NCBI GenBank assembly: GCA_034359265.1
Contig: CP136898.1
Span: 51,697,501 to 51,761,500 of the forward strand
Source of the DNA: Canna indica
Taxonomy: Eukaryota > Streptophyta > Magnoliopsida > Zingiberales > Cannaceae
Length of the DNA stretch: 64,000 nucleotides
Reading direction: 5' to 3'
Part shown: one piece after another, positions 39,604-51,573 of the stretch
How positions within the stretch are numbered: the first letter of the stretch is position 1
Layout: each line of letters opens with the position of its first letter
Program-made: the position numbers and the translations under genes
Notes under the pieces: model-generated
What the model was told of the DNA's origin: nothing
Database searches by the model: none
What the model saw: the letters and a program-made list of their open reading frames with translations, nothing else

Positions 39604-42190
39604 AACTAATCAATTTGATTGAGGTTGGGGTCCTCCATGGATAGGGAACTAAGTCAGGACCTACTACTCCCATCCCTCCCGGATTCATTTTCACAGTTCG
39701 TTGATAACTTCCACAAATAAGCAGTGCGGCTCAAATCCCGAGCTCCTTAATATGTTGAAGACTACTGAGTCCCACCTTATGAAGGATATGGACACAGTCT
39801 TGTTAGTGGGAGATGCCTCTAAGACAAAGTTATACTCTATTAATAACAAAGTGAAAAAATAGAATTGTGAAACCCATGAGAAATATCAAGAAGAAAGGGA
39901 AAGTTATTCCCATTGGCATCTGCTACCATTGTGGTAAAGATAGCCACTAGAAGCGCAAGTGTAAGGAGTATTTTGCATAGTTAAAACTGAAGATGATTTT
40001 TGAAACCGCCACTTCGTGTGCCTACGTTAAAGGAAATACTTCGTCATTAAACTCTACTTTATGGTATTCGATGTCGGGTATTTGATATCAATCATCATCT
40101 GCAAGATGTTGCAGGAGAAGAAGAAAAGTAGAAGACTTGACAAAAAGGCAACTACGACCTTCGGGAAGGCGATAGGCGCAAAAGTTGCAGCCTTAGCTGT
40201 AGGAACCTATCGTATAAGTCTTATATTAAACAAGATCGTTGATATTGATTTGTTCCAGTGTTAATAAAAGAACATCCTTTTCCTTTATTATCTGAACAAG
40301 GTTGTGAAAAGTTCTTTAAAAGGCAATAGTTGCCACATGAACCATTTTGATGAGTTGTATGCGACTGGACACGTCTCAATTGGTTTAATGGTTTTGAATA
40401 TTAATGATAAATATTTTAAAAATTCACAAAGAGATAAAATTAACCTCACCTACTTCTGGCTTTTATGACTTTGGGCAATTATGAATCACAGTCAGAACTT
40501 GAGAAGTGTGTCTCAAGGAGATTCTGATCGAGTCTCTGTTCACCAGACTTGGTGAAAGGCTTGCTGAATTGATTAGAGTTGGCCAACATAGGTGTATGTA
40601 GGCCGATAACAACTCAAGCCAGAAAATGATACTCCTACGATATGATTAGGAACGAGTATGTTCACTTGTTTTGGCACAAACCCGATACCTTTGAATCATT
40701 TAAGGAGTATGAAGGTAAAGTTAAATAAACGTATTGGAAAAAGTATTATAGGCCTTCAATTGGATCGAGGCAAAGAATACTTATCCACTAGGATTTTGAA
40801 TTATCTCGAAGATAATAAGATTGTCTATGTATGGACCCCTCCTGACACAATGGTGTGTCTGAAAGGAGGAATCGCACCTTTTAGATATTATGTGATCCAT
40901 GCTTAGTTTTCAATCTCTTTTCAGGGGATAAGCTACTGTAGCGATCATAATTTTGTCTGTCTATGATACACCATATAAGATATGGAATGACAAGAAACCG
41001 AGTCTGAGACCTCTCCTCATTTGGGGTTGCCTAGGTATGACAAACTTGACCAAGTGCAAATGTTGATGCATAATACTCTTAAAAGTGTTTTGAGTATCAA
41101 GTTCTCCTAACTGAACGAAAGGAGTTTTGTCACCACTATCTGAGAAAAGGGGTTTGTCGAGGAAAGTGTGAGCAAAAGATATGTTGAACTTGGTGAAGTT
41201 CAGCAACCACGAATAAAATCGCAACAACTAGTGAAAAGTTCACAAGTTAAACCAATCCATGTAATTATTACTTCCCATTACTCTTCTAGGAGATTGCGTA
41301 GACTGCCTGAGTGATATCTAGCCATAGGGTATGACCTAGACTCAGGCAATCTGTGATCTCTTAATGGTCAAATGTGTTAAACACCATGTGGTGGCATTAT
41401 GCAAATCCAAACTGGACTCAAACCAAGTACGGACTTTGGTTGATCGGCTCCAAAAGGACGACTCTTGTAGGGTGCAGGTGGATCTTTAGGAAAGATCTGA
41501 ACAGCTGGCAAGGTGTGGACCTATAAGACCAAACTGGTTGTGAATGAGATCTAACCCAAACAATAGGTTGTCTACAATAAGACATTTTCACCAGTTCCAG
41601 CGCTCTAGTCCATCAGGATATTGCTAGCCATCAGTGCGTACTATGAATACGAGATCTGGCTAGTGGGTGTCTAGATTGTGTTCTTCCATTTTGAAGAAGT
41701 CTATATGACATAGCCAGAGGAGTTTGTATCCTCGGTAGAATCGAGTAAGGTATGCGAGCTGTAGAGGTCCATTTATAGACTATAGCTAGCATCGAAGAGT
41801 TGAAACATCTGTTTTGATGAGATAGTCAAAAATGGGTTTTGATTTTATCAATAATGTGGATGAACATTGTGTAGACATGGTGTTTAGTGGGAGTGTAGTC
41901 ATATTGTATGGCATACTTGTGGGAAAAGCGTTCTCATGCTCCAGTTATTTCTATACTGATTCTCTATGGTACATTTGGGAAAGGCCTCCTATATACTTGA
42001 CATTGGGATCTATGTGGATAGATCCGAAAGGATGCCTGGTTTACCCAAGCCCGTGTATGTTGATACAGTACTAAATGAGTTTTAGCATCAAAGGCAGTAG
42101 AAGAGGTTACTTGCCTAAGAGTCATTGCATCAGTCTTTCTAAGATGATGTCTGCTAATACACCTGGAGAGACAAAAGATTTCGAGCAGTG
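39604..42190 (+). pseudogene. Sense copia gag-pol, heavily decayed
   Basis: Zinc knuckle ICYHCGKDSH (stop) KRKCK at about 39920-39965. Protease/N-terminal block FDVGYLISIIICKMLQEKKK then LDKKATTTFGKAIGAKVAA at about 40060. Integrase LDRGKEYLSTRILNYLEDNK at about 40760 and WTPPDT. RT pieces at about 41600-41950 (SIRILLAISAYYEYEIWL, then GFDFINNVDEHCV). Same family as the antisense pol at 57815-60235 (compare LRSDRGGEYLSTKFLHYLKD). Stops and shifts throughout. Confidence 0.78.
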
Positions 42191-42234
42191 GGATCCGTCA
42201 TACAATGCTTTGCACTTGGCTTGATATTGCTTAT

Positions 42235-43620
42235 ACCTCGTAACATGCTTTATGAGATAGAGTTCGAATGCGGCCCTATATGTCTACTAGCATGGACATG
42301 CTGCAACTCGATCACGGATCTTGTTTATGGACATGATAGGAAAGATGTTTCCTATAGGAACGAATGCGCGAGGAAGGAGTTCCTCGGTAACCCTAAGTTG
42401 TAGGGCATCCCTAAATTGTAATGATTGACACATGATAATATTTTATGTAGTTGATTATAATTAATTATGAATTAAATATTTAATCAACTACTTGACCGGG
42501 AATGTATTTAATTATGAATTAAATATAATTTGATTTTGAATTAAATATACATGGTGGGAAAATTAGTTTCTAACTATGAGCCTAACCAATTAATTGGGAA
42601 TTAATTTATTTGGCTAAATCCTAATTAATAAGAATTTGATTTATGAAGATAAATCATAAAATTAATAGATACTTGATTTATGAGAAAAAATCATAATTCT
42701 ATTAATTAACAGGAAATCGAATTATTTAGATAAACATCTTTCCTATTGTTTAGGAGATTGGTTTATTTAGATAATTATCATTCTTATTTATAGGCTCTTA
42801 ATTTATGAAGATAAATTAAAGTTTATATTTAATTAGATTTAATTAATTTCGAATTAATTATGAAGCCAATAAAATATAAATTATTTTTTGAGGCAAACCC
42901 CAAAATTTTGAATTTCGGAGAGAGAATTTTTAGGGGGGTGGGTCTACTCTTGTACCCCCCCCCCCCCCCCCCCTCTCTCTCTCTCTACATATAGTGGCCG
43001 AACACTCCATAGGGAGAGGTTGGTTAATTAATTCTTTATCTTCTTGGAGAAGATTAAGGACTTGATTCTTTAGAGGCTTCTTGAAGAGAAAAGGCTTCAA
43101 AGAACTCCTCCTCTCCATTGGTGTCCGGCCATCTACATCCTCCTTCCCCGATTTTCTGAAGCCAAATTGAAGGTGTTCTCTTTTTGAGTGTGCCGCAATC
43201 TTCATCGTCTTGGAGGAGTCCAAGAGGACAACAAGGTATCTTCACCTCTTCTCTTTCGTTTCGGTGTTTTCTCATCCTCTCTCCTTCCCTCTTTAGTGTC
43301 TGGTTCTTGGTGGAAGGGCCGGCCTTGCCTTGGTGGATTTCGGGATTGAGAAAGCTTCTCCATTAAGCCACAACGAGCCCCGGTGTTTGCTGCTCCTATT
43401 GTTGCGAGGTGCTTGGTGTGGACTATTATTGGAGGACGTGCACGTGTGCATCTCAAGACGGGGATAGGAGTAGCCATGCCAACCGCGGTTTGAGATATAT
43501 CTTCTTCTTCTTCTCTGATGTTGAATTCCTTAATATTGCTAAAGTAGATCGTTGTTTTTGGGATGGTTTGATTTTTTTTAAATTGCTATTTCCACTGTGT
43601 TTCTTATTCCCATCCCAACA
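42235..43620 (+). repeat. 3' LTR of the sense copia element, 5'-truncated
   Basis: Matches 38235-39603 closely (poly-C, gtggccgaacactccatagggag..., ggaggagtccaagaggacaac). Ends properly CCCATCCCAACA at 43620. Confidence 0.83.
42955..42973. repeat. (C)19 homopolymer in LTR
   Basis: Homologous to the (C)17 tract at 38955-38971; a mononucleotide repeat of variable length among LTR copies. Confidence 0.9.
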
Positions 43621-44380
43621 ATCTGGATTGAGTATAAGGCATGTATTACATCATCCTTATATTGTTCAATCTAGTTTCTTGATTCCTGAGTAGACTGACA
43701 TAACAAATGACATTGATACCCCTATTAATTCATTTGCGCACGGCCATGCATTTTCTCAGTCACACTCATCAAGGGGCCTAGAGATATCTCTCTTATATAC
43801 GAGAGAGACAAATTCCTTCACGACAAACATATTCCCTTGCATGATTTATTCCATGTCCAACTGTAGTCCATATTACTACCTAGTTAAAGGTGATGTTAGA
43901 CTAGGTCAAAACATAAAATTCCTCATGTAGGAATCCATGGTGACATCTAGTCGGAGGACTAATGTATCACTACCATTGGAGATATAATAATGATATAATC
44001 CACGTAGTATACTCACGGTGGGTCTGTCCGACACCATGTTCTCCAACATGTGTCTATGATGTGACTTTGATATCACATATCCATGACCAGTAAAATATGA
44101 TCATCGTTAGTCAGACTGCTTTCTAGTCTTCATTCATTATCGTTCCAAGATAATGACCGACTAGGGACTGTTTAGAATAGGATTCCAACTGTCTTAGGGT
44201 TTTACTATCAAGTCTCCTACTTGATGACCATTAGGCAGAGTCAACTATTTAGGAAATATTTTATCAAGTCAAACACGCTCATAATGAATAACAAGATAAA
44301 GTAAATGTTCCATTTATTCAAAAGGAAAACTACAATGATAACATTGTTCCATTGGCCTAGGGCACACTACTAACATCCAG
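43621..44380. other. Unassigned repeat-like DNA, possibly an old copia LTR
   Basis: Contains cggtgggtctgtccgacacc and ctccaacatgtgtc blocks that resemble copia LTR sequence. No termini or genes found. Confidence 0.35.
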
Positions 44381-45330
44381 TGTTAATGATTGGCTTTTAT
44401 TTGTTGGCTGTATTTGGCAAAAGAGTTTTTGGAAATTTCTCAGTTTTGTCTACAATCTTATCAATAAAGGAACTCTGCCTATATTGATAGTTTCAACTAT
44501 GTTTAGATAGTCTCAACCGCTTCTTCAGTCTGAGTTTTTCAGGATAAGTATGTTACGAATAAGATGGTTGTCTGGTTTCTTCAATGATTCTCTTAATTTC
44601 TCTGGTATCATTAATCATCTTTATTTATATTGTCTATCCGTTTCGATGTTATGAGTAGTAAAGAGTTTTTCTACTCTTTATGTTCTGGGCATTACTCATG
44701 TGTTTATGGTACTTTCAATGTTGGTTGTTTTAACCGATGACTGATTGGTTTGAACTATAGATAGATTAAATATCAGTGATTTAAGTCAGCATTAATTCAA
44801 GTCTTTTGGATGTCTCACATAAATACTATTGGAAAGATCTGATTTGAAACTCTTTATGTGTGTACACTGGATTATCAATTATCAAGAGAGGTTGAGACTA
44901 CTGAGTGCAGACATTTCTTATCTTCGGGAGAAGATTGATTTTGGGTGAAAAGCTAACTACAACACAACGTTGTGTGGAGGACGGAACTCTATGGCTGGGA
45001 TGTCATAGAGAGACAAGTTGGTATTTTCTTGTAATAGCAAATAGTATTTTTGTTATTTCCAATTCACTGTCGTACTAGTAGTCAAATTTCGGGTGAGAAA
45101 TCTAGATGACTTATATTGTACTTATAGAGAGTGAGATTGGGCATCTATCCGATAAGTGCCCCGCAGATTTGGTGACTGGTTTGTCACTGAACTGCGTAAA
45201 CAAACCTCTTGTGTTTGCGTGTCTTTTTTATTTATGTTCTTACTTTGCTCCTAGTAGCAATTACAATAGCTGTTGCAACTTCTATTCAACTGCGCTTAAC
45301 AAAAGTCCTTAAGAGACTTATATACTGTCA
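44381..45330 (+). repeat. 5' LTR of a SIRE/Maximus-like copia element, with PBS
   Basis: Starts TGTTAATG and ends ATACTGTCA. Followed after two bases by tggtattagagcg (45333-45345), an initiator tRNA-Met PBS with one mismatch. 950 bp. Confidence 0.75.
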
Positions 45331-45406
45331 ATTGGTATTAGAGCGATTGTGCTAATCTTTACCTGCACAAGATCCTTCGTGTGTCTCTTTGTTTTTCAGG
45401 CTCAAG

Positions 45407-48117
45407 ATGGAAGGAATGCCTATGGGAAGTTCTATTAATATTCATCCTTTGCTTATCGGAGCAAACTATGCTTATTGAAAAGCTAGGATGAGAGCCTTCA
45501 TCAAGTCCTGGGATGATCGTTGCTGGGATGCAAATGAGATTGGATACACTCCACCCATAATTCCTAGTGGGACTGAGCGCAAACCTAAAAGCTGATATAC
45601 TAAAGCAGAGATTGTTACTACAAACTATGATAATAAAGCACTTAATGTCATCTTTAGTAGAGTTGATCCATCTCAATTTAAACTTACCTCGGCTTGTACC
45701 TTGGCAAAGCATGCATGAGAAATTTTAGAAACTAATCATGAAGAATCACTAACGCTTTAAAAGTCAAAAGTTAAAATCCTCAACACCAAATTTGAAAATC
45801 TAAAGATGGGAGTAGATGAAAGTATACAAGATTTTCATGGGCATATCAAAGATATCATGAACAATGCTACCAACCTTGGAGAGTCATTTTCTGAAGAAAA
45901 GGTAGTAAGGAAAGTTTTGAGATCCATGCTTACCAAGTTTGATATGAAAACTGCAGCCATAAGTGAAGTTCATGATCCATCTACTATTACTCTTGACATT
46001 TTAATGGGTAAACTCGAAACTTATGAGTTGGAATTATCTGAAAAATACTTTCACAAAGAAAAGAAGAAAAATCTTGCTTTTAGAGCCACTGAGGATGAGA
46101 TCAAAACATAAGATTGTTCTGAAGAAGAAATGGATGTTGTACTGGCTCTTATGATGAAAAATTTCAAGAGATTTCTGAGAGTGAAGAATAGGACAAACTA
46201 GAACTCTCAGTCAAATTTGCAGTCCAAATGACAGTTTCAACCGTCTGAGACCGCCAATTCAAGTTTAAACTTCTCTGTTGGAGAAAATAGAAGAAGTCAA
46301 TCGTCCAAACAAAAGAATGACTCCCAACAAAAGTATGAAGGCATCAAATGCGTTGAATGTGAAGGATTTGAACATATAAGATCGAAATGCCCAAATTTTT
46401 AAAAGAAGATAAAGAAGTCATTTATTGCTACCTGGAGTGATGATGATGAAGAAATTAATTTAGAAGAACAGGAATAAGGATACTTTAGAGCTTTCATAGT
46501 TTGCACAAAAGACATAGTTAAGACTGCCAACATCTCTAATGCAGATGATAATCACAGCGCAGCTCAATGCGCAGACAGTCTTGAGGAATCCTATTGTTTG
46601 GAAAATGGGTTGAAGTGACTAAACTTAATAAATCTCTTGGGGATCAGAACAAGCTTTTGATTGAAGAAAAGAAGACCCTTAAGAAGAAAGTTCAAACCCT
46701 TCAAAAATAGATTATTCAAAAAGAAGACAAAGAGTCTAAGTTGATTTCCGAACTCGGAAAGGTAAAGAAGGAAATTAAAATGATGAATTCCACAAGTACT
46801 CTTAACAAAATTTTGAGCATAGGAAAAAGTCCTTCTAATCATAAGCGACTAGGATATACTAGTTCATGCCAGTTGAAACCCCAGTCTCAATTGTCTGCTC
46901 AACAACGGAACTTTCATAGAGGCTCTTCAAGATACCAAAAGCCCGTTACAAGAAAAAGAAAAAGGGTTTCTATATGTCATTATTGCAGGTGCAGAGGACA
47001 CATTATAGCAAATTACTTCAAACTCTCCAACAAAATCAGAGGGAAGAATCGTGTTAATAGCCATAAGACTGTTTCTTTTTCTGGGTATTGGTATTTTGAC
47101 AGTGGTTGCTATCAGCAAATGACAAGAAATCCAAAAAATCTAAAAGAAGTTAAGAAACATGAAGGTGGAATTGTCTTTTTTCGAGACGGAGGATATGGAA
47201 TTGTCACAAGAATTGAAACACTAAATGTTCTAGGAATTCCTAATCTTGAGAATGTCCTACTTGTAGGCCTCAAGGCTAATCTTGTGAGTATAAGCCAATT
47301 GTGTGATCAGAATTTAAATGTTTATTTCACTAAGAGCAATTGCAAAGTTTTTGATAAAGTTGGAAACTGTATTCTTGAAGGAAATAGGTCTAGGAACAAT
47401 GGTTACAAAATTACCTATACCTCTATTTTGCCTTAAGTTGTTCTTTTAACAATAATCTATGGCATCAATGGTTGGATCATGAAAATTATAGTAGTTCAAA
47501 GAAACCAATAAGTATTGAAATTATCAGAGGAATTTCTAGATTTTCAAAAAAATCAAAAGATGTATGTTATTCATGGCAAGCAGAAAAACAACTAAGGCAA
47601 TTTTTTCAGCGGTTGAAACCGGGTGGTATTTCAAGATTTCCAAGGTTTGTCCATCTTGATCAAATGAATGTCAAGACTACTCACATAAATAGTTTTCTAA
47701 ATGAAGAAATACATGTTAAATCCAACGGCTTTGAAGATCATGATAAGAGACTAAGCAAGCATGATGATATTGATATCAGCTTTTACAAAGATATGATCAA
47801 ATGTCGTCAAAAATTCACTGATAAGATATATAGAAGATATCAAGCTAACTCAAAGGAGTCTCATCATCAGACAGATAAGAGGATTCCACGATATATTCAA
47901 AATGGTGGTTATGTTGGTACAAACCCGACATGGTTGAACAAAAGACAAAATTCTATTCATTTTCTTTTTGCGGAACCAGAACACCTGACAGCATGTAGTT
48001 GTACTACTCAGTTAATTCAGATAAGGAATGTACAACTGGATCATGTTTCAATAAAAAGACAAGTGGCAAATCTTTTTGAACAGTCAAAGTCTACTCTCAG
48101 ATCATGTGTCAGATGAC
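45407..48117 (+). pseudogene. SIRE-like gag-pol with large internal deletion
   Basis: Gag of the UBN2 type from ATG 45407 (IHPLLIGANYAY, stop, KARMRAFIKSWDDRCW), continuing in the open stretch 45806-46111 (DESIQDFHGHIKDIMNNATN). Zinc knuckle CVECEGFEHIRSKC at about 46350. Coiled coil, a second knuckle-like CHYCRCRGH, then protease YWYFDSGCYQQMT (DSGC). GAG-pre-integrase LWHQWLDHENYSS at about 47458. After KSKDVCYSW the reading jumps (integrase mostly missing) to RT-like VKTTHINSFLNEEIHV and ends with RNase H tail QLDHVSIKRQVANLFEQSK. So integrase and most of RT are deleted. Confidence 0.82.
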
Positions 48118-48585
48118 ACCTTTAATCTCAGGAAAGAATAAAACAAATATTTATTGGGGTGTTTTGAAATAAAAGGTCCAGGGTTACAATTTATTTTTTC
48201 ACCTGTTGCTTGATGAAGGGGTATTTATGGTATTTTCTCTACTCACAATCGGAGCATTTTATTTCTTGCCTGCATATGTGTACCCTTTCTTTAATGGAAA
48301 CTTGATTTAATGCCCTAAGATAAAATTTGAGCGTTGCAATTTCTTTCTCTTCTTCTTCCTTTCAAGGTAATTGGCGATGAATGAAATCTCCACTCACTTG
48401 TCTCTTCATTTGCATCCTATCTCTTAAATTCAAGATAGCTGGAGAAAAGAAGAAGAAATGTGTTGTCAGAAAGGTTTATGTGTCAACGACGAAGAAGATG
48501 CGGTCTTCAAACCCTAGCAAGATGGATGTAAACTTTAGGGCGGCTGCCAATCCTTTCTGGCATTCGTATCTGTGGCTGAGGAGGA
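48118..48585. other. Junction between copia and gypsy elements, no feature assigned
   Basis: No LTR end found for the copia element. A short open frame around 48381-48674 overlaps the beginning of gypsy pol in another frame and is not a gene. Confidence 0.4.
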
Positions 48586-51480
48586 AAGGGGTGAGGCAAG
48601 GAATGTCAGTGGAACCCCAGTGGTCTATGAATTCCCTGATGTGTTTCTCGAGGAATTGTCGGGATTGCCGCTAGAAGGGAAGTTGATTTTTGCATTGATC
48701 TGCAGCCCGGGGTGAAACCGATTTCCCATTCCACCTTATAGGATGGCACCGGCCGAACTCAGGGAGTTAAAGGTGCAATTGCAAGAAATGCTAGACCTAG
48801 GTTTCATCCGGCCGAGCGTGTCATCCTGGGGTGCCCTGGTACTCTTTGTGAAGAAGAAGGATGGGTCAATGCACATGTGCATCGACTATAGGCAGCTGAA
48901 CAAAGTGACGGTCAAGAATCATTACCCACTGCCGAGGATAGACAATTTGTTTGACCAGCCGCAGGGGGCACAATGGTTTTCGAAGATAGACCTAAGACCA
49001 GGATACCATCAGCTGAGAATCCGGGACTGCGATGTGCCTAAGACAGCCTTTAGGACTCGCTATGGTCACTACGAGTTCCTAGTGATGTCCTTTGGCCTAA
49101 CCAATGCACCTGCTGCCTTCATGGACCTAATGAACAGGGCATTTAAGGAGTACCTGGGCAGCTTTGTGATCGTCTTCATTGACGACATCCTGGTCTACTC
49201 CAAGAGTGAGGAAGAGCACTCCAAGCACCTGAGGATGGTCTTGGAAACCCGCAGAGAGCACTGATTGTTTGTTAAGTTTTCCAAGCGTGAATTCTGGTTA
49301 GAAAGTGTAGGGTTCCTGGGCCATGTGGTGTCCAAAGAAGAGATAAGGGTAGACCCTGCAAAGGTGGAGGCGGTGCAGAACTGGAGGCGACCAACCAGTG
49401 TGATTGAGGTTCGTAATTTTCTTGGTCTGGCCGGGTACTACCGAAAGTTCGTAGAGAACTTTTACAGGATTGCAGCCCCTTTGGCTCGGTTGACTTGAAA
49501 AAAGGTTAAATTTGATTGGGACGCCAAGTGCGAGGCAAGCTTTCAGAAGCTCAAGGAATGCTTGACGTCGGCACCCGTGTTGGCTGTACCTTCCGGCTCT
49601 GGAGGGTTTGTAGTCTTGTGTGATGCCTCTCGGGTTGGCCTAGGCTACGTTTTGATGTAGTTTGGTAGAGTCATAGCCTATGCATCCCGTTGGCTGAAAC
49701 TTCATGAAAAGAACTACCCGACGCACGATCTAGAGCTGACAGCAGTGGTCCTTGCTCTAAAGCTCTGGCCCTATCTGTTTGGTGAGGCTTGCAAGATCTA
49801 TATGGACCACAAGAGCCTCCAGTACCTGCTTACCCAAAAAGAGCTGAACCTCAGGCAGAGGAGGTGGCTGGAGCTCCTGAAGGATTATGACTGCACCATT
49901 ATGTATCACCCGGGGAAAGCCTATGTAGTAGCAGATGCTTTAAGCAGAAAATCCATGGGCAGTTTGGCTCATTTGGAAATCAGGAGGAGGCCTCTAGCAC
50001 GAGAATTGGCGTTGTACCTAGATGGGGGTACAACCGATGATGTCAACCTCGGGTACCTTGGTGGCACACCTGCGGGTACAATCCACAATGGTGGATATAT
50101 TGCGTGCCTCGTAGGGAGAGGACGCCTTCTGTGCGCTGACAAAGGATTTTGTGCAGAGAGGCGATGCAGAGAATAGATTCAGGTTGGACTCAGAGGGTGT
50201 GCTGAGGTTCAAAGATCGGATTATGATGCCGGATATGGCAGAGGTGTGCAGGCAAGTCCTGGAGCTGGGTCATCGTTCCACTTATACAATGCATCCGGGA
50301 ACCACCAACATGTACTGAGATATAAGGCAGCATTACTAGTGGAAAGGTATGAAAAGAGAGGTAGCAGAGTTTGTCTCCAAATGTCTGGTCTACCAGCAAG
50401 TGAAGGCCGAACACCTCCAGCCCGCGGGACTGCTATAGAACCTCGAGGTGCCGAGTGTAAGTGGAAGAAAATCACCAAGGACCTAGTGACTAGGTTGCCT
50501 AAGTCAAAAGGCGGCTTTGACTCCATTTGGGTGGTAGTGGACCGGTTAACCAAGACCACACACTTCATCCCAGTGAAGACTACCTTCTCTGCGAAATAGT
50601 ACGCCCGCCTATTCTTGGACACGATTGTGGCATACCATGGTACCCCTATGATGATCATATCCAATTGAGGTACCCAGTTCACAGCCCGGTTTTAGCAGTC
50701 CTTCCAGGAAGCCTTGGGTACCCAGGTGCATTTCAGCATAGCTTTACATTTGCAGACTGATGGTCAGTCAGAAAGGACCATCCAAACCTTGGAGGATATG
50801 CTGAGGGCATGCGTCCTGGATATGGCCGACGGCTGGGAGAAACACCTACCACTGATAGAGTTCGCCTACAACAATAGCTATCACGGTAGCATTGGCATGG
50901 CTCCCTTCGAGGCCTTGTATGGGCGGCGGTGTAGGTCTCCGGTGGGCTAGTTTGAGATTGGGGAATCACTCGGGGTGGGTCCTGATCTGGTTGAGGAGGC
51001 GGTAGAGAAGGTGAAAGCCATAAAGGAAAGATTGCTAGCGGCCCAGAGTCGACAGAAAATATATGTTGACAAGAAGGCCACAGGGAATTCGCCGAGGGTG
51101 ATTTAGTCTTCCTGAAGGTCTCCCCTATGAAAGGGGTGGTCCAGTTTAGGAAGAAGGGAAAGCTGAGCCGCAGGTTCATTGAGCCTTTCCCTATTCTCAA
51201 GCGAAGGGACGAGGTGGCTTATGAGCTGGCTTTGCCTCCTAGCTTGAGCAGAGTACACCCGGTCTTTCATGTATCCATGCTTCGGAGATATGTAAAAGAT
51301 GATTCGCATGTGATCGAACCTTCTTCTATTGAAGTAGATTCGGCTGTCTCATTCGAGGAAAGGCCGGTAGAGATCATTGACCGCCAAGTCAGGAAGCTGA
51401 GGTCCAAGGAGATTCCCTTGGTAAAAGTTAGGTGAGAGCTCTACTCCGGGCAAGAGGCCACTTGGGAGGTAGAGTAAGAC
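48586..51480 (+). pseudogene. Ty3/gypsy element 2 pol (RT, RNase H, integrase, C-terminal chromo-like region)
   Basis: Begins SGTPVVYEFPDVFLEELSGL. RT 48743-49498 with [40 protein letters not shown] and an intact catalytic box [12 protein letters not shown]; stops at 49262 and 49496. RNase H: LCDASRVGLGYVL (stop), then [20 protein letters not shown] and DALSRKSMG. Integrase 50461-50950: ITKDLVTRL, MIISN then a stop before GTQF (the second catalytic Asp is Asn), DGQSERTIQ (Glu kept). C-terminus 51127-51480: VHPVFHVSMLRRYV, then EIIDRQVRKLRSKEIPLVKV and EATWEVE, typical of Tekay/Del-type chromoviruses. Gag and protease are absent. About 85% of the reading is open, so it is younger than gypsy 1. 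Confidence 0.9.
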
Positions 51481-51573
51481 ATGAGAGAGCGCTACCCTTT
51501 CTTGTTTGAAGAGCCGGTAAGTTCTGGTAACCCAACTAAATTCCAGGACGAATTTCCCTTAAGGGGGGAAAGT

